Below are positions 20,326-31,997 of a stretch of 64,000 nt of DNA, one piece after another. The position numbers and the translations under genes are program-made. Position 1 is the stretch's first letter. The number at the start of each line of letters is the position of its first letter. This stretch comes from Knoxdaviesia capensis (lineage: Eukaryota; Ascomycota; Sordariomycetes; Microascales; Gondwanamycetaceae), in assembly GCA_001510575.1 (NCBI GenBank), contig LNGK01000008.1, forward strand, positions 2,627,044-2,691,043, read 5' to 3'. The notes beneath the pieces were generated by a model. That model saw only the letters and a list, made by a program, of their open reading frames with translations. It searched no databases and had not been told where the DNA came from.

Positions 20326-22141
20326 TTACTTGCGCTGGCCGTAAGAGCGGGTGGCATAATCACCCTTGTAGACGATCAGATCCTCAGGGCGGTAGTCGTG
20401 GCGGCCGGTGAGGTAGCTCTCGAGGATGGCCTTGGTGCCAGCAGCATAGCGCTTCTGGGCATCCAGAGAGGTTCCCGACATGTGGGGGACCATGGCGTTT
20501 CCGCCACCGAAGGGGTGCTGAGCAGTGCGCAGGGGGTGGTCGGCGGGGGCGGGCTGGGGGAACCAGACATCACCTCCGTAGCCGCCAAGGTGGCCGGAGT
20601 TGAGGGCCTCGGCAACGTCCTCCTTGACAACGATGGCACCACGGGCGGTGTTGACGAGGTAGGCACCCTTCTTCATCTTGCTGATCAGAGCCTTGTTGAA
20701 CAGTCCACGGGTAGACTCGTGGAGGGGAGCGTTGATGGTGATGATGTCGCACTGGGCAACCATCTCCTCGAGGTCGAGCACGCGGCGGGCACCAATGGCC
20801 TTCTCCTCCTCGGGAGTCAGGGGCTGGTAGTCGTAGTACAGTAGCTCCTTGCAGTCGAAGGGCTTCAGGCGCTGCAGGACACGGCGGCCAATGCGGCCGA
20901 CACCGACGGTTCCGACAACCTTATCCTCAAGATCGTACTCAGCCTTGGACACGGCAGCAACGTCCCAACCGCCGCTGGCAACCTGCTCGTGGGCGGGGGT
21001 GTAGTTGCGGACCAGGACCAGGATGGTCATCAGGACGTGCTCAGCGACCGACACGACGTTGGAGCCGGTGACCTCAGCGACGGTGATACCGCCGTTGGTG
21101 ACATTGGCGGCATTGAGGTCGACGTGGTCAGAACCGATACCAGCAGTGACGGCGATCTTCAGCTTCTTGGCACGGGCAAGGCGCTCGGCAGTGAGGTATC
21201 CGGGGTGGAAACTGGATTGTTGCAAACAGTGCCATTGTTAGACCAAAAGCTCTCAGAAAAATAAACAGGAATGTTGCGACACCAAAAAAAACCCCCCCAA
21301 AAAAATCTTTTATCCCGCAATTTGTGTCGCATCCAAGCGGAAACGGTGGGCAAAATGCTCCGGGAACAATTGCCGGGACCGACAAGACAGGAAAAGTGGG
21401 GCCGGAGTGCAGAAGTGGAATACGTACGGGGTAGTGATGATAATCTCGGCATCAACAAGCTCACGGTCGAAGGTCGAGTTCTCGCCCTCCTTGTCGGAGG
21501 TGGTCACCAGGGTGTGGCCCTGATCCTCGAGCCACTTGCGGAGACCGAGCTCGTTCTCAGTCGTTCCGAGAAGAGCAGGCACCTGTACCAGAAGAAAAAA
21601 AAATGAAGAGCCGTTAATGAACCAGCGCCTGACACATGTTGATGTGAACCAAAAAATATAGCCAATGCTGCACTGAACCAGTGGTTCTGGGCCTGGCCAA
21701 TCCCCACAACTCCCCGCACAGGGCGGTAGCGTGCCAGGGCGCCCCCAAAGATATCAAGCCGCTGCGTAATGCGGGGAAGCCCCGGCCAACTCGGATCCGG
21801 GGATGACGGCGTCACACGGACACCCAAGGGAGAGACAATGTTTGGGAAGAACAGATGATGGTATGCCAAATGGAATGCAAATCAATTGATACGTACATCC
21901 TTGGCGTGGACGCCACCGTCATAAAGAACCATAAGAACCTTGACCTAGATGACCGCAAGAAGCCGTGTTAGTGATATGAAGATCTGACAGATGAGGGATG
22001 ATAGGGATGGGATATCAAGGCAAAGAAGATCGATAGTGATTATAGCCAAGACAAGCTCTAGACATTTCATTTTCGATCCATCTTGTATCAAGACGAGATA
22101 GTGATATATAGGATATAAGAGGGATGATTGAGACATACCAT
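20326..22141 (-). CDS. FDH1: NAD-dependent formate dehydrogenase
   Basis: Four coding exons on the minus strand: 22141-22139 (ATG only), 21944-21897, 21582-21428 and 21211-20326. They sum to 363 aa, the usual length for cytosolic fungal FDH. The introns are 194, 314 and 216 bases, long for this window. The protein begins MVKVLMVLYDGGVHAKD. It contains ITAGIGSDHVDL-type substrate-domain sequence (here VTAGIGSDHVDL), the dinucleotide-binding GVGRIGRRVLQRL, the catalytic arginine segment NTARGAIV and the catalytic histidine in MVPHMSGTS. It oxidises formate to CO2 with NAD+. No mitochondrial presequence is visible. Aspergillus nidulans aciA encodes the same enzyme. The start-codon exon is forced by frame: the only ATG with a GTATGT directly after it joins in phase to GTCAAG. 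Confidence 0.95.
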
Positions 22142-25100
22142 TTTGGCGGTATTGAAGGTGTTGCAGGTAATAGATTGGAAAAGTTGGTTGGATTGAAAGT
22201 GAAGATGAGCTTGTTGAGTGATGAGATGAATGAGGATGGATGAGAATGAGAATGAAAGGAGAACCGAGATGGACTAAAACGAGGGAGAACCGACGACCTT
22301 ATATATTTTGGAACAAGGCTCAATCCGTCGTCTGGTCTTGGGGGGAGGGTGTGTTTTGGCTGCGGAGGATGTGTGTGTAGTGTTAGTCTGCCTACGTTCA
22401 AAGGTGTGTTTGGGACTCCGACAGCGCGAAATCGAATCAAAGATTAAACTGTTAGTAACGGCCTCAGCGAGGGTGTAGAGTCCAAGGAGCCAAAACTGGC
22501 AAATATCAGAAGTGTGGACATAATCCCGGACACCGAGCGAGAGAGGGCGGGAGTGGAGGGCGAAAAGAGCCAGAGACATGCAAACATGCACCAGTTCCTT
22601 GCTTATGGCGACATGCCCCTCTCCATCGGGCGGATTGGGTTCTGGGCTAGGTCCGTCCGGTTGTTTCGAGCAGGTTAGAAAAACAGCCATGGTCTAGTAA
22701 AATCGGGCAAGAGAACACAGTACTCTCACCGTGGTTGATGTGTGAGAGAATCCCAGGTTTGAGGCTCTGGGATTCTTGATGCCCTACCCAGCCCCCCCCT
22801 TCTTCCAGGACCCGGAGACGTACACGCCCCCAAGTCTCTATCTATGTAAGTGTTGGGTTTGCATTATCCCCCTCCTTCAAGTATGTGGTCTTTCGGTTTC
22901 TGCATGACTCCCGAGGCCTTCGGATGCGCATTGGTGTTGATGTTGGGCGGGCGAGTCGAGATAGCTGGAGCTCGGATCTCCTTCTAGGTCGGGGTTTTGA
23001 CATGCAGATCAAAGGTGACTCTGAACTCCCGGCTTCGAAAAAAGAAATTACATAGATTGCCCGTCTGTTACTTTTGTCTCCCGTTAGCAATTTCAAAGAG
23101 GATCTGGCAAGGGGAAACGGCTTAGTAGGAGGAAAGGCTTGTACTTGCCCCCTAGGTCACTCGGCAACGCATGAACCATCGCACATTTCTCTCTAACTCA
23201 GGCACTTGAGCCGGTTGGTGGTGGTGTAAGTCGGCAGATGGATTTTGTCGCTCTTTTCTGCAACGGGCCAGAAGCGCCACTCAAGTGTTCCCCAGGATTG
23301 GCTAGTTTCGGCGGAGAATTTTGGGAAAGTGGGTCAAGGTGGTCACGGCGGCGACAATGCCGGAAGAAGTCCGAAGCCTTCGTCGTCAGGATTTAGCTGC
23401 CGCCCTGGAGGGGGGAAGTGGGTTGAATCGTCAGCTGTGATGCAACAACACCTTGTTTTTCTTGGTCGTTCTGCGACAACACACGCACGCCCCATTATCA
23501 AGCTTTAGCTTCCCCCTCTCTTTGTCCCCCTCCGGTTTTTGGTGAGCTATGATTGCCTTTCCCATCACGTCAAATGGACATTGATGTATCAATCGCCTCC
23601 TCTTCTTGCGTAAATCCGGTCAACTAGGCATGACCTGTAAAATTGTGTGTGCGCACCTGTATGGCCAGGCGGTCCCATTCCGGTTTTTGACACAGTGCTG
23701 GGAATTCGTAGGGCAGGCAGCCTTCGCAGTGTGTCAGACCTCCCCGATTCGAGAGTGTGATATCAATGGAATCACAACAGAACCATCTCAAAATTTGGGG
23801 TGACGATGCCCCGCTCCAAACCTAGAACGTTCTCACAAGTGGTCAACTGGTCACGGAGGCTTTTTTCGTTTTCTTTTTTCAGTTGTGCTCGAATTCCTCC
23901 CACAAGGACGAAGGGAACCAATCCCGACGGTGGCTTGTTGGGATGGTCCTAGGAGCTTAGGCATCCCACCCCATCCTCGCATGCCAAGCTAAGCTTTCCA
24001 CCGTCGATGCATCTTGCCGTGTTTGATGGTTAGCCATATTGGTTGTCAGGAAACAACACGCTCGGTGATATCTCGCCTCTTGGGTATTTTGTGTAAAGTC
24101 GGAGATGCGTCGGGAATGTGCGTGGAGGTTTTTTGCTAGTCCAAAGTCGTAGCCGTGCGAGGAGAAGGGACAAACCCCAATGATCACAATGACATCCTGT
24201 CACCCACCCCCCAAACTCCAAACGGGCACAACAAAATATCTCGGCGATAAGAAAAGGAAGAAAAAAAGGCCACATTGTCAAGTGAGTGGTTACGGAAGAG
24301 AAATTGGAGATTGATTCTTTTACCCCGCTTTGAGACTGAACCCAATTTCATCGTCCCCCGAGTATTGCATTGCGCGGTCTTTCCAGTTTGTCTGGATGAA
24401 CGCACCTTCCAGATACCCCCAGCAGACATGCATCTAACAGGAACAAGGTGAAGCTTCTTCAGGATCTTTGGGTGCAATTGCTCCTTTTCTCGGTGCGTAT
24501 GCAACTAAGTAACCAGCAGTTCCAGATTTCTGTCTTCGTATATTGCATTAAACGGTATTTCCTGTTCAGGCCGAACTCTTGAAAATATGCTCCAGTATGG
24601 TTCAACCGGTGATATCGCTTTCGCCCCCAACAAGCTTCGTCGGTCAGCCTTGTGAAAATAACGTAGTAGAAGCTGTGTTTCCAACTTTTATCACTGACAT
24701 TACTGTGAAATCCGCTTTTTTATCTCTTGGTAATATTTCTTTCGTATGGTAATAATCCGTCCTGCTCGTATATTTCCCGCGGCTTTTTCTCCCATGGTCG
24801 GTGTTGTATGATTAAGGTTGTTGTTGCTAGTGTTCGCCCTCCAATTGAGCTCGTCGCTGTAGATGACGTACCGAGCAACATCACAAAGTCAACGAGCCGG
24901 AAAACTGGTCACAAACAGGTCCGGAAGTGGCCAATGTCGAGATAAATCGCCTCAATTATATCCATCTCACAGCATTTATCTTATTTTCAGTTAAGGCTGT
25001 TTTTTGGCATGAAAGATTGCTACTGGTCACTTTCTCACTGACAAGCTTTACCCCTTGTCGATGTTCCGAGTTACCCGCGGAATTAACGCCCCCAGAGTGA

Positions 25101-26263
25101 ACCAATATATGCCACGAGTTCGTTATTCGTCCTCCTATTACGAAATAACCGCAGCTATTTGTCCTTCCAATGGCACGTCCTTGTCGATAAACTGGTGATA
25201 TGTTCCTGTGTTTTCCCCGGACTAGAGACACGGGGCGAACCTAACACAACACACAACTTCATGATAGCATTGAATCGAGCAGATTCAAGCCTCTTCGTGG
25301 TCCAATGCAAAGGATATTGACTAGCTCGGCCTCGGCCTCTTCAATGGGTTTGATATCTTGGCCCAGATACTCGCAAGGTTTTGGCACCGATTCCCCCCAG
25401 CTCCATAAGCGGGCTCCTCTCCCACATGGTGATGATATTGCATACGTCCAGCAGCCACGCGGGCCAATGTCTGCGTATCTCCATCGACGAAATCCTCCCG
25501 TGTCCCGCATGTGAAACAGCGCTGTCGTAACCCTGCAGTATCGGACCGGGATCATGAAAATGCCTCAGAGGCCCCCGGGAAACGACAGTGTCGCCGGAGA
25601 GTCGTCAGTATGTTTGTGTATGTGTGTGTGTATGTGTGTTTGTACGTGTGTGTGTGTGTGTGTGTGTATCCCCCGAATCGCCCGAAAGACGTGATTTGAC
25701 ATAAGGGTTGTGCGCCAGCGCACACTTTCACACCGCATTCCCTTCAATAGAGCCTTCACCGAGTGAATCGAGATCCCGGTTCCAGCGCATGGAATCCGGG
25801 CGGTGATCCCATGCCTGCAGGGCCGCCAGCAGAAAAACCAGACCGTCTTCCCGCACATAGAGCCAAAAGTGAGCAACACGTCCTCCATCATGCTTTGCTT
25901 GGTACGATTCGCCTTCGAGCTGTCAAGTTAGGCTCGAGCTAAGATCCGATAGCACGGGGGTGGTGGTAGGGCAGGTAACATGCAAAAATAACAGCCACAC
26001 CCCCAAGCAGTGTAGTATGAGGTCATGGTATACTCCGCATTGAGACCTATAGCGGCGTCTTTTGTTCCCACTGCCCCATGCAGCACAAGCAGAGAAGAAG
26101 CTTCATAATCCTTCTGCAGGACCCAGGAAACCGAGATAGGCCAAACCGGAGCAGCTTGGTCATGCAGGTGCAGTAGGCTCGGCCAGACTTCGCAAGTCTC
26201 TGGCCAACCGTCACGGAAAAGCCAGACGTTCATTTGGTGTTGCCGTCAGGTTCCCCCCGTTTT
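22142..26263. other. 4.1-kb region without a recognised gene
   Basis: Upstream region of formate dehydrogenase and downstream flank of the NAT9-type gene. Minus-strand frames at 25259-25555, 25565-25891 and 25928-26233 follow one another and could be pieces of one multi-exon gene, but I found no domain motif and could not splice them convincingly. A TG/GT-rich microsatellite lies at about 25610-25669. The rest shows nothing. Confidence 0.4.
25610..25669. repeat. (GT)n-type microsatellite
   Basis: Imperfect GT/TG dinucleotide run with TATG and TTTG interruptions, the longest pure part being near 25651-25669. On the opposite strand it reads as repeated His-Thr codons, creating a spurious frame. 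Confidence 0.9.
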
Positions 26264-27311
26264 TTATCGAATATACGGCAGCTCTCTGTAGCCAGCCTGG
26301 GCAGCTTTCACCCACTCCAGCGTCCCACCATCCAGCGCCGCCGCAAAATCCTCCAGCACGAGCTGCACCTCGCCGAAGTAGTTGACGTCGCCAACCTGGA
26401 CGAAGCCGAGCCGTGTGAACAGCGCCCGGCTGCGCACGTTGGCCTGCTTGATCTTGGCGACCACGCGGACAAGCTTCGGGGTGGGGGAGGGGGAGGGGGA
26501 GTTGGGGGAGAGAGAAGTTGTGTCCTCGTCGCCCTGCACATACTCGTTCAGGATGGCTGAAAGGTTGTTGCGGATGTACACCAGGAACCCACACACGGCC
26601 GCCTGGCCCAGCCCGCGGCCCTGGCTCTGCTTCTCGGCAATCATCACGTCGATCTCCCCCACCAGCCGCCTCTGCTGCGGCTGGGGCACGCTCGCGGCTT
26701 TCTCGGTATCCCAGCCTTCGTCCGTATCTGCGATTGCAGTGCCGCAACTACTACCAATAATTTTGTTGTTGGAGACACCGTCAATATCAGGCTCCTCTAT
26801 CTCGTCGTCGTCGTCGTCGTCCGGGGTGACAAAAAAGTTGATATCCCCCAGCATCGCCTCGTCCCTGTCGGCCACTCCGGCCTCAATACGCGTGGGGTTG
26901 TCAGCTGCTGCGTCACCGTCAGGCCGGCACAGAATAAACGTCAATTTGTCGTGCGACGTCCGCCACGACGCCTGGTTCTCAAACTCCTCCTCCAACGACA
27001 TCGGCTCCGAGGCAGTCGCCTCTTGGATGTCCTGCGCAGCGTCGGGGACTGTCAGCTCTCAATATATACTCTTGACTTAATCCTGATTGAATCTGTAAGG
27101 AAAAAAAAGCAGTCTGTAGGGGCGGCTTACCGGATCTTTCATCCATTGATGGTATAGCGGCACATGTCGTGCCTCGTAGGGAACAAGCAGTACATTCGGA
27201 GTTGCGATTGCTGGAGATTACTCAACAACGTCAGGACAAAAGGATGCATTCCCGGGATTTTGGAGAGTGGATTGGTCGTTATTTATTACCGATGTTCTCA
27301 TTGAGTCTCAT
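26264..27311 (-). CDS. NAT9-type GNAT N-acetyltransferase
   Basis: Three exons on the minus strand: 27311-27290, 27210-27131 and 27031-26264, with introns of 79 and 99 bases, summing to 289 aa. The joined start reads MRLNENIAIATPNVLLVPYE, followed by ARHVPLYHQWMKDP and DIQEATASEPMSLEEE, the characteristic N-terminal layout of eukaryotic N-acetyltransferase 9. The acetyl-CoA loop region is MIAEKQSQGRGLGQAAVCGF (Q/RxxGxG/A-type), and the end LFTRLGFVQVGDVNYFGEVQ is the conserved GNAT C-terminal strand. Two low-complexity inserts are unusual: an acidic TPDDDDDDEIEEPD run and a SPNSPSPSPTPK run. In animals NAT9 affects microtubule stability; the fungal substrate is not known to me. Confidence 0.9.
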
Positions 27312-28375
27312 TGTGGAGGTTTAAAAATGAAGCAGCCAATTGGCACTGACATGGAAAAGAAAGATTGAAGGAGTAAAGCTGCTTGTAGTGGAGATTTAGG
27401 TTGTGGGCGTGTACGGTGATGAAGGGAGAAAAAAAAAGTCGTGGAGTTTGGCGGGGTCAGGGTTCACGGTCAGGGTCGGGGGTTAAACCCTACAAATTCG
27501 GGATTATCACCAACTCACATTCACAGCTTCACCACCGGATTGCATGTCCACCACCTAAGCTCAATCGGCATTTGCACTTTTTTGGCTCAATTAAAAATCA
27601 CCAAACATCGCCCACCACTCCCGCCTACACCCAGGCATACCGCACATATATATATGAATAGGATAAAAAAAATACTTACACGCCCATCTCCTCCTACCAC
27701 TCAGCCCGTCGACTGGTGGTGGGGAATGCGCGTCCTCTAAGGCTTTACGCCCGTCGTTGTATGGCATCTTCGCAGGTCCGGATCCCACTAGCTCATCAAC
27801 GCGGTACGGAAACAGTCGCCGTCTGGCAAGGATATTTCTTTGACTGATTCTTCCCCAAGGTAGCGGCGACTCGCAGACTCGAACAGCAGGACTTAGAAGA
27901 TTGGCAGCTGCAGCATCCAACCCGCTCGACCATACTGTCGGGAATGGGAGAACCTCTCCTTGGGGCGTTGCAGACATCAACACAATGGGGGGTTATAAAG
28001 TATACACAAGTGCCCATACACGGCAGATAGTCGGCTGGCGGTGTTGTTGTTGTTATGGGTGACTGCCTGTTCGAGACAGCAACATCATGATAGTGTTGAC
28101 GCGTTTATGGCCGGCAGTTTGTTGTGATCGACCTGTTTGGGGCGGATTAGGCGCAGAGGACCATGAATATAGGGGCAACGGGGACTTCATTCAGCGAGAC
28201 AGTATAGCGGTACAGGTGGGTGACAGAACAGGCAAGAAGGGGAACGCAAAAACACCACTGGCATATCAAAATGTCAAATCAATTTCAAACTCGTACATAC
28301 GTTCGCTGTATTTGTACACTTCTTTAAAATCATACACACCATTCCTTTCGGAAGTGGAACTTTCTGCCGGCTTCT
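27312..28375. promoter_or_regulatory. Intergenic: NAT9-type promoter and MSM1 3' flank
   Basis: An AAACCCTA motif lies at 27484-27491, about 175 bases upstream of the NAT9-type start, resembling the CCCTAA-type motifs before other minus-strand housekeeping genes here. No gene was seen in 27700-28370. Confidence 0.45.
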
Positions 28376-30313
28376 TTAGTCGCCAATCGGCTCTATAATT
28401 GCCGGCCGGGGGAAGAGTACGCCGGTTTCAGCTGCCTCGAAGGTGCTCTTTAGGGGCACGCCATACTGGCTGTCAGCTCCGGCGCGGCAGAACTCCACGG
28501 TCCGGCGCTCGGGCGCCACGCCAAGGATGTCGAGGGCCGCCGCCGACTTTTCGGGCATGATCGGGAGAAGAAGGATCGAGCTCACCCGCAGAGCCTCGAC
28601 CACGTTGAAGATGATGGTGTTACGAAGAGCAGGGTCGCGGCCACCCTGAGTCCTGTCCCAGGGGGCAGAGTCGGTGATGTACTTGTTGGCCTAGAGAAAA
28701 GGGATGAACGGGGTCAGACAAACACTAACTTAACGCAGATGAACTTTGTACGTACCTTCGCCAGAAGCTCCATCACCGCCCGAATAGCTCCTCCAATCTG
28801 GAGGTTCTCCATCCGCCCCTGCACCACGGCTACCGTCTCCTCGATCGGAAGCACGACACTATCCGAATCGAACCGACCGTCCTTGAACGCCCCCTCAACC
28901 GCATCAGTCACCCGCCAGGCCTTGGACCGAGTCGACCGCGTCAACAAGTTACCAAATGTGCCCTGCAGATCCTTGCGGTAGCGGCGAGCCACCAGCGCAT
29001 TCGAGTAGTCGGAGTCGTTCTCTATTCCGCCGTCCGCCATCAGGAAGTAGCGCAGCGCGTCGATGCCCCAGCGGTCCATGGCAAAGTGCGCGTTCACCGC
29101 GTTGCCGGCCGACTTGGAGATCTTCTTGTGGTCGAGCGTCCAGTGCGCGTGGCTCAGGATGCGCTTCGGGAGCGGCAGGTCGACTGCGAGTAACAGCGCT
29201 GGCCAATACACGCCATGGAACCGCAAAATGTCCTTGCCGATTACGTGCAGGTCGGCGGGCCAGCCGTTCGCGTATAGCTCGGCACGGTCCCCAGCCTTCG
29301 GAAAGCCGGTGATGCTCAGGTAGTTTACCAGCGCATCGACCCACACATATATCGTCTGATCCGGGTCGTCGGGCACGGGGATGCCCCACTGCAACCGGGC
29401 TGACGGCCGCGACACCGACAGATCCTCCAGGCTGTTCTCCACCCACGACACTACCTCATTCATGCGTGACCGCGGCGCAATCCAGTCTGGGTTCTGGCGG
29501 TAGAACTCCAGCAAGCGATCTCGCAGGGCCGTCATACGGAAATGATAGTTCTTCTCCTCAATCCACTCAACCTCGTTACCCGTCTCGACCGACGCGGTGA
29601 TGACGCGCCCGGTGGCAGCCACGTACTGCGTGCGCACCAGGTTCTCGGGGTAGAAGCACTCGTCGCTGACGCAGTACCAGCCCTCGTGTTTCGCCTCGTA
29701 GATATATCCGTTCGCGCACAGCCGCCGCCAGAACTCGCGCACCGCGTCGGCATGCTCGGGGTATGTGGTGCGGATAAACGTGTGGGTGTCCATGCCGCAC
29801 GCGTTGGCCAGCTCGGAGAACTTCTCGGCGTTCAGGTCGCAGAACTCGCGCGAGGCGATGCCGGCCTGCGCAGCGGCGCGTTGCACTTTGATTCCGTGCT
29901 CATCGGTTCCGGTCGAGAGGAGGGCCGCGTTGCCGTTTAGGGTTTGCCAGCGCTTGAACACGTCGGCGAGGACCATTGAGTGGAGGTGGCCAATGTGGGG
30001 AGCTGCCGATCAAGAGTCACGCGATGTTAGCAACACAGGGACAGCACCGGTTTTGTCCTCTGGCTTCAGAGACTCCCGGTAGTAGTTGAGGCCATGTGCG
30101 GGTCGTTTACGTACCTGCATTGACGTAGAATATCGGCGTCGACACGAAATACGGCTTTGGTTGTGATTCGGGAGCTGCACTGGAGTATGGCCGTCGTTGT
30201 CGTAATAAGGGTGGACTGAATGTGACTCGGGCGGGTTGAATCATGGGAAACCCGGCGGCGTCAACAAGCCGACGCCGGCACCCTCGCACCATCGGCAGCC
30301 GGAATTGCCGCAT
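28376..30313 (-). CDS. MSM1: Mitochondrial methionyl-tRNA synthetase
   Basis: Three exons on the minus strand, 30313-30115, 30002-28756 and 28690-28376, summing to 586 aa. The N-terminus (MRQFRLPMVRGCRRRLVDAA and onward, rich in Arg, no acidic residues at first) looks like a mitochondrial targeting sequence. The class I synthetase HIGH motif is APHIGHLHS at the exon 1/2 junction, and the KMSKS equivalent is KISKSAGN. Tunnel and connective-peptide sequences such as STGTDEHGIKVQ and VIGKDILRFHGVYWPALLLA are typical of the bacterial/mitochondrial MetRS type. It charges mitochondrial tRNA-Met. The final exon gives the anticodon-binding helical domain; no C-terminal tRNA-binding EMAP domain is present, as expected for the organellar form. 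Confidence 0.94.
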
Positions 30314-30929
30314 GATGGAGAGAAGTTCGAACGCAATTGGAATATCACCAAGCTGTATAGAGCATTCTTCAAAGCAGATGCGTTCTTGGGACGAGTTTTT
30401 GCAAACTCCAGTTGACGTTAAAAGTGGATTCCAACCGAATGGCGAGATTGGCCGATGGGTGCGTGGTCCAAGCGCTGTTCGGGTTTAGCCCTAGTCTGCC
30501 GGGTTAGACCCTAGCGGGAGGTCGAATCATCAAGACTAGTATCAGTGTAGATTGCATGATCTGAAGTGGCAATTGCTCAGCATCCAAGTTATGCAAGGAA
30601 AGAGCGCCTATGTCTCTCTACGATCAGATTTTGGTACTTTAGGGTTAGGCGTCGCGGAAAGGCTAGCATGTGGTGCTGACATACTGCAATTCTGATAGTG
30701 GCGACTAGAAACAATTGCCCTGGGGGTCACTGCCGCTTAGATGAGCGAGTAGCAGGAATAGCAGAGGCAGTAAAACATCAAAACAGCATCACGTTCAACT
30801 TAGGCAACTGCAACAACTGTTATTCATGCCTCAGGCCAAAAAAATGGCACTGTCGCTATGCCTAAAAATCTCCCACCAGACGTTGAGGCTACATAGCGTG
30901 GCTTGGAAGTATGGCATGATGACAAAGTT
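30314..30929. promoter_or_regulatory. MSM1 upstream region
   Basis: Contains GGGTTTAGCCCTAG and GGGTTAGACCCTAG near 30480-30514, and TTTAGGGTTAGG at 30639-30650, telomere-like CCCTAA-type motifs in both orientations upstream of the minus-strand MSM1 start. No gene was seen. Confidence 0.45.
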
Positions 30930-31028
30930 GGTGAGATGGCCGAGCGGTTTAAGGCGTCAGACTCAAGGTATATCAAACCTTCCTTTCTGATATCGAAAGG
31001 TGCGTGGGTTCGAATCCCACTCTCATCA
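30930..31028 (+). tRNA. tRNA-Leu (CAA), intron-containing
   Basis: Acceptor stem GGTGAGA (30930-30936) pairs with TCTCATC (31021-31027), followed by A. The anticodon stem is TCAGA (30957-30961) with TCTGA, and the loop is CTCAAG... with anticodon CAA at 30964-30966. An intron of about 17 bases directly 3' of the anticodon (after base 37) separates the loop halves. There is a long variable arm of about 13 bases (class II), then the T arm GTGGG TTCGAAT CCCAC. The mature length is about 82, right for leucine. It decodes UUG. A T-rich stretch follows at 31037-31079, a likely RNA polymerase III terminator (TTTTTTT at 31037-31043). Confidence 0.95.
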
Positions 31029-31378
31029 CTAACATCTTTTTTTGCGCTTTTCAATCATTTCATTTTTCTTTTTCTTTTTCCCCCCCTTAAGACTACGCAC
31101 ACCTTAGTTTTTAATTTGAATCTTCTTTCTGTTTGTTTTGGTCTCAGTCAAAATTTTGTGCTTGTCCAGGCTTTTCTTTATCTGTTATCTCAGTTAGGGT
31201 CTAACCTTATACGGAGGGCACCTGTATTTTTTTTCTTACCAGGCATCCGTGGTCATCAAAACCCAACTTCACCCTTCCCTCCTGTCTTGTCTACCTTCTC
31301 CAAACGACATTGCACTCGCAACACACAAGTCCCACCTATACCCACGACCGCAGCTTATTTAGCCCCCACCTCGAAAAC
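31029..31378 (+). promoter_or_regulatory. Leader of the Mtr2/NTF2-like gene
   Basis: T-rich then C-rich sequence ending in an A/C-rich leader before the ATG at 31379. It contains the likely polymerase III terminator of the tRNA. No other gene was seen. Confidence 0.4.
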
Positions 31379-31997
31379 ATGGCTGCTGGTCCGTCTCTCG
31401 ACATCCAGGTGAAGGCCTCCAGCGAAGGTAAGCTCTCTCCCCCTCTCCATAGGCGACATCGTCAGTTCCCCGAGACCTAGACGCCGAAGCTAACGCCCCA
31501 TCTCCTCTCCTCCAGGCGCCGACGCCTTCATCACCGCATACTACCACGCGCTGACCAACAACGCCGCGCTGGACAGCTTCTACGTGACGGGCAACGCGAA
31601 GTACGCCGCCGTGCAGCGGCCGGCCGACATAACCATCAACGGCGCGGTGATCGAGTCGCCCGCCGCGTACGCCGCGCTGGTCCGCCAGCAGGGCAGCGGC
31701 ATCGTGTACGAGGTCGACTCGTTCGACGCGCAGGTGGTCAACGCGACGTTCGGGCTCGCGGCGCCGGCGAGTGCGCTGGCGCCCAGCTCGACCGCCAGCA
31801 TCGACCGCAGCGGCTCGCGCTGCTCGATCCTGGCGCAGGTAACCGGGCGAGTGGTGTTTGGCCGCGGCCGCGAGGCTGTGCGCAAGTCGTTCAACGAGGT
31901 GTTTGTGCTGGCGCCCAACTGGGATGGCCTGCAGCGCCAGCCGCCGCGCAACTACCGCAAGTGGCTGATTCTGTCGCAGAACTTCCGGTCGTTCTGA
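31379..31997 (+). CDS. NTF2-like protein, probable mRNA export factor Mtr2
   Basis: Exons 31379-31427 and 31516-31997 with an 88-base intron (GTAAGC...CTCCAG), summing to 176 aa. It starts MAAGPSLDIQVKASSEGADA, then FITAYYHALTNNAALDSFYV, the first helices of the NTF2 fold. VYEVDSFDAQVVNATFG and RCSILAQVTGRVVFGR are the sheet strands, and it ends RKWLILSQNFRSF, the usual final strand (SQNFR). The length exceeds classical NTF2 (about 125 aa) and matches the Mtr2/p15 group, which dimerises with Mex67 to export mRNA through nuclear pores. Assignment to Mtr2 rather than another NTF2-like protein is by resemblance and length. Confidence 0.8.

Noticed and set aside
25565..25700. His-Thr repeat peptide on the minus strand
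   Set aside because: It is the GT microsatellite read as codons.
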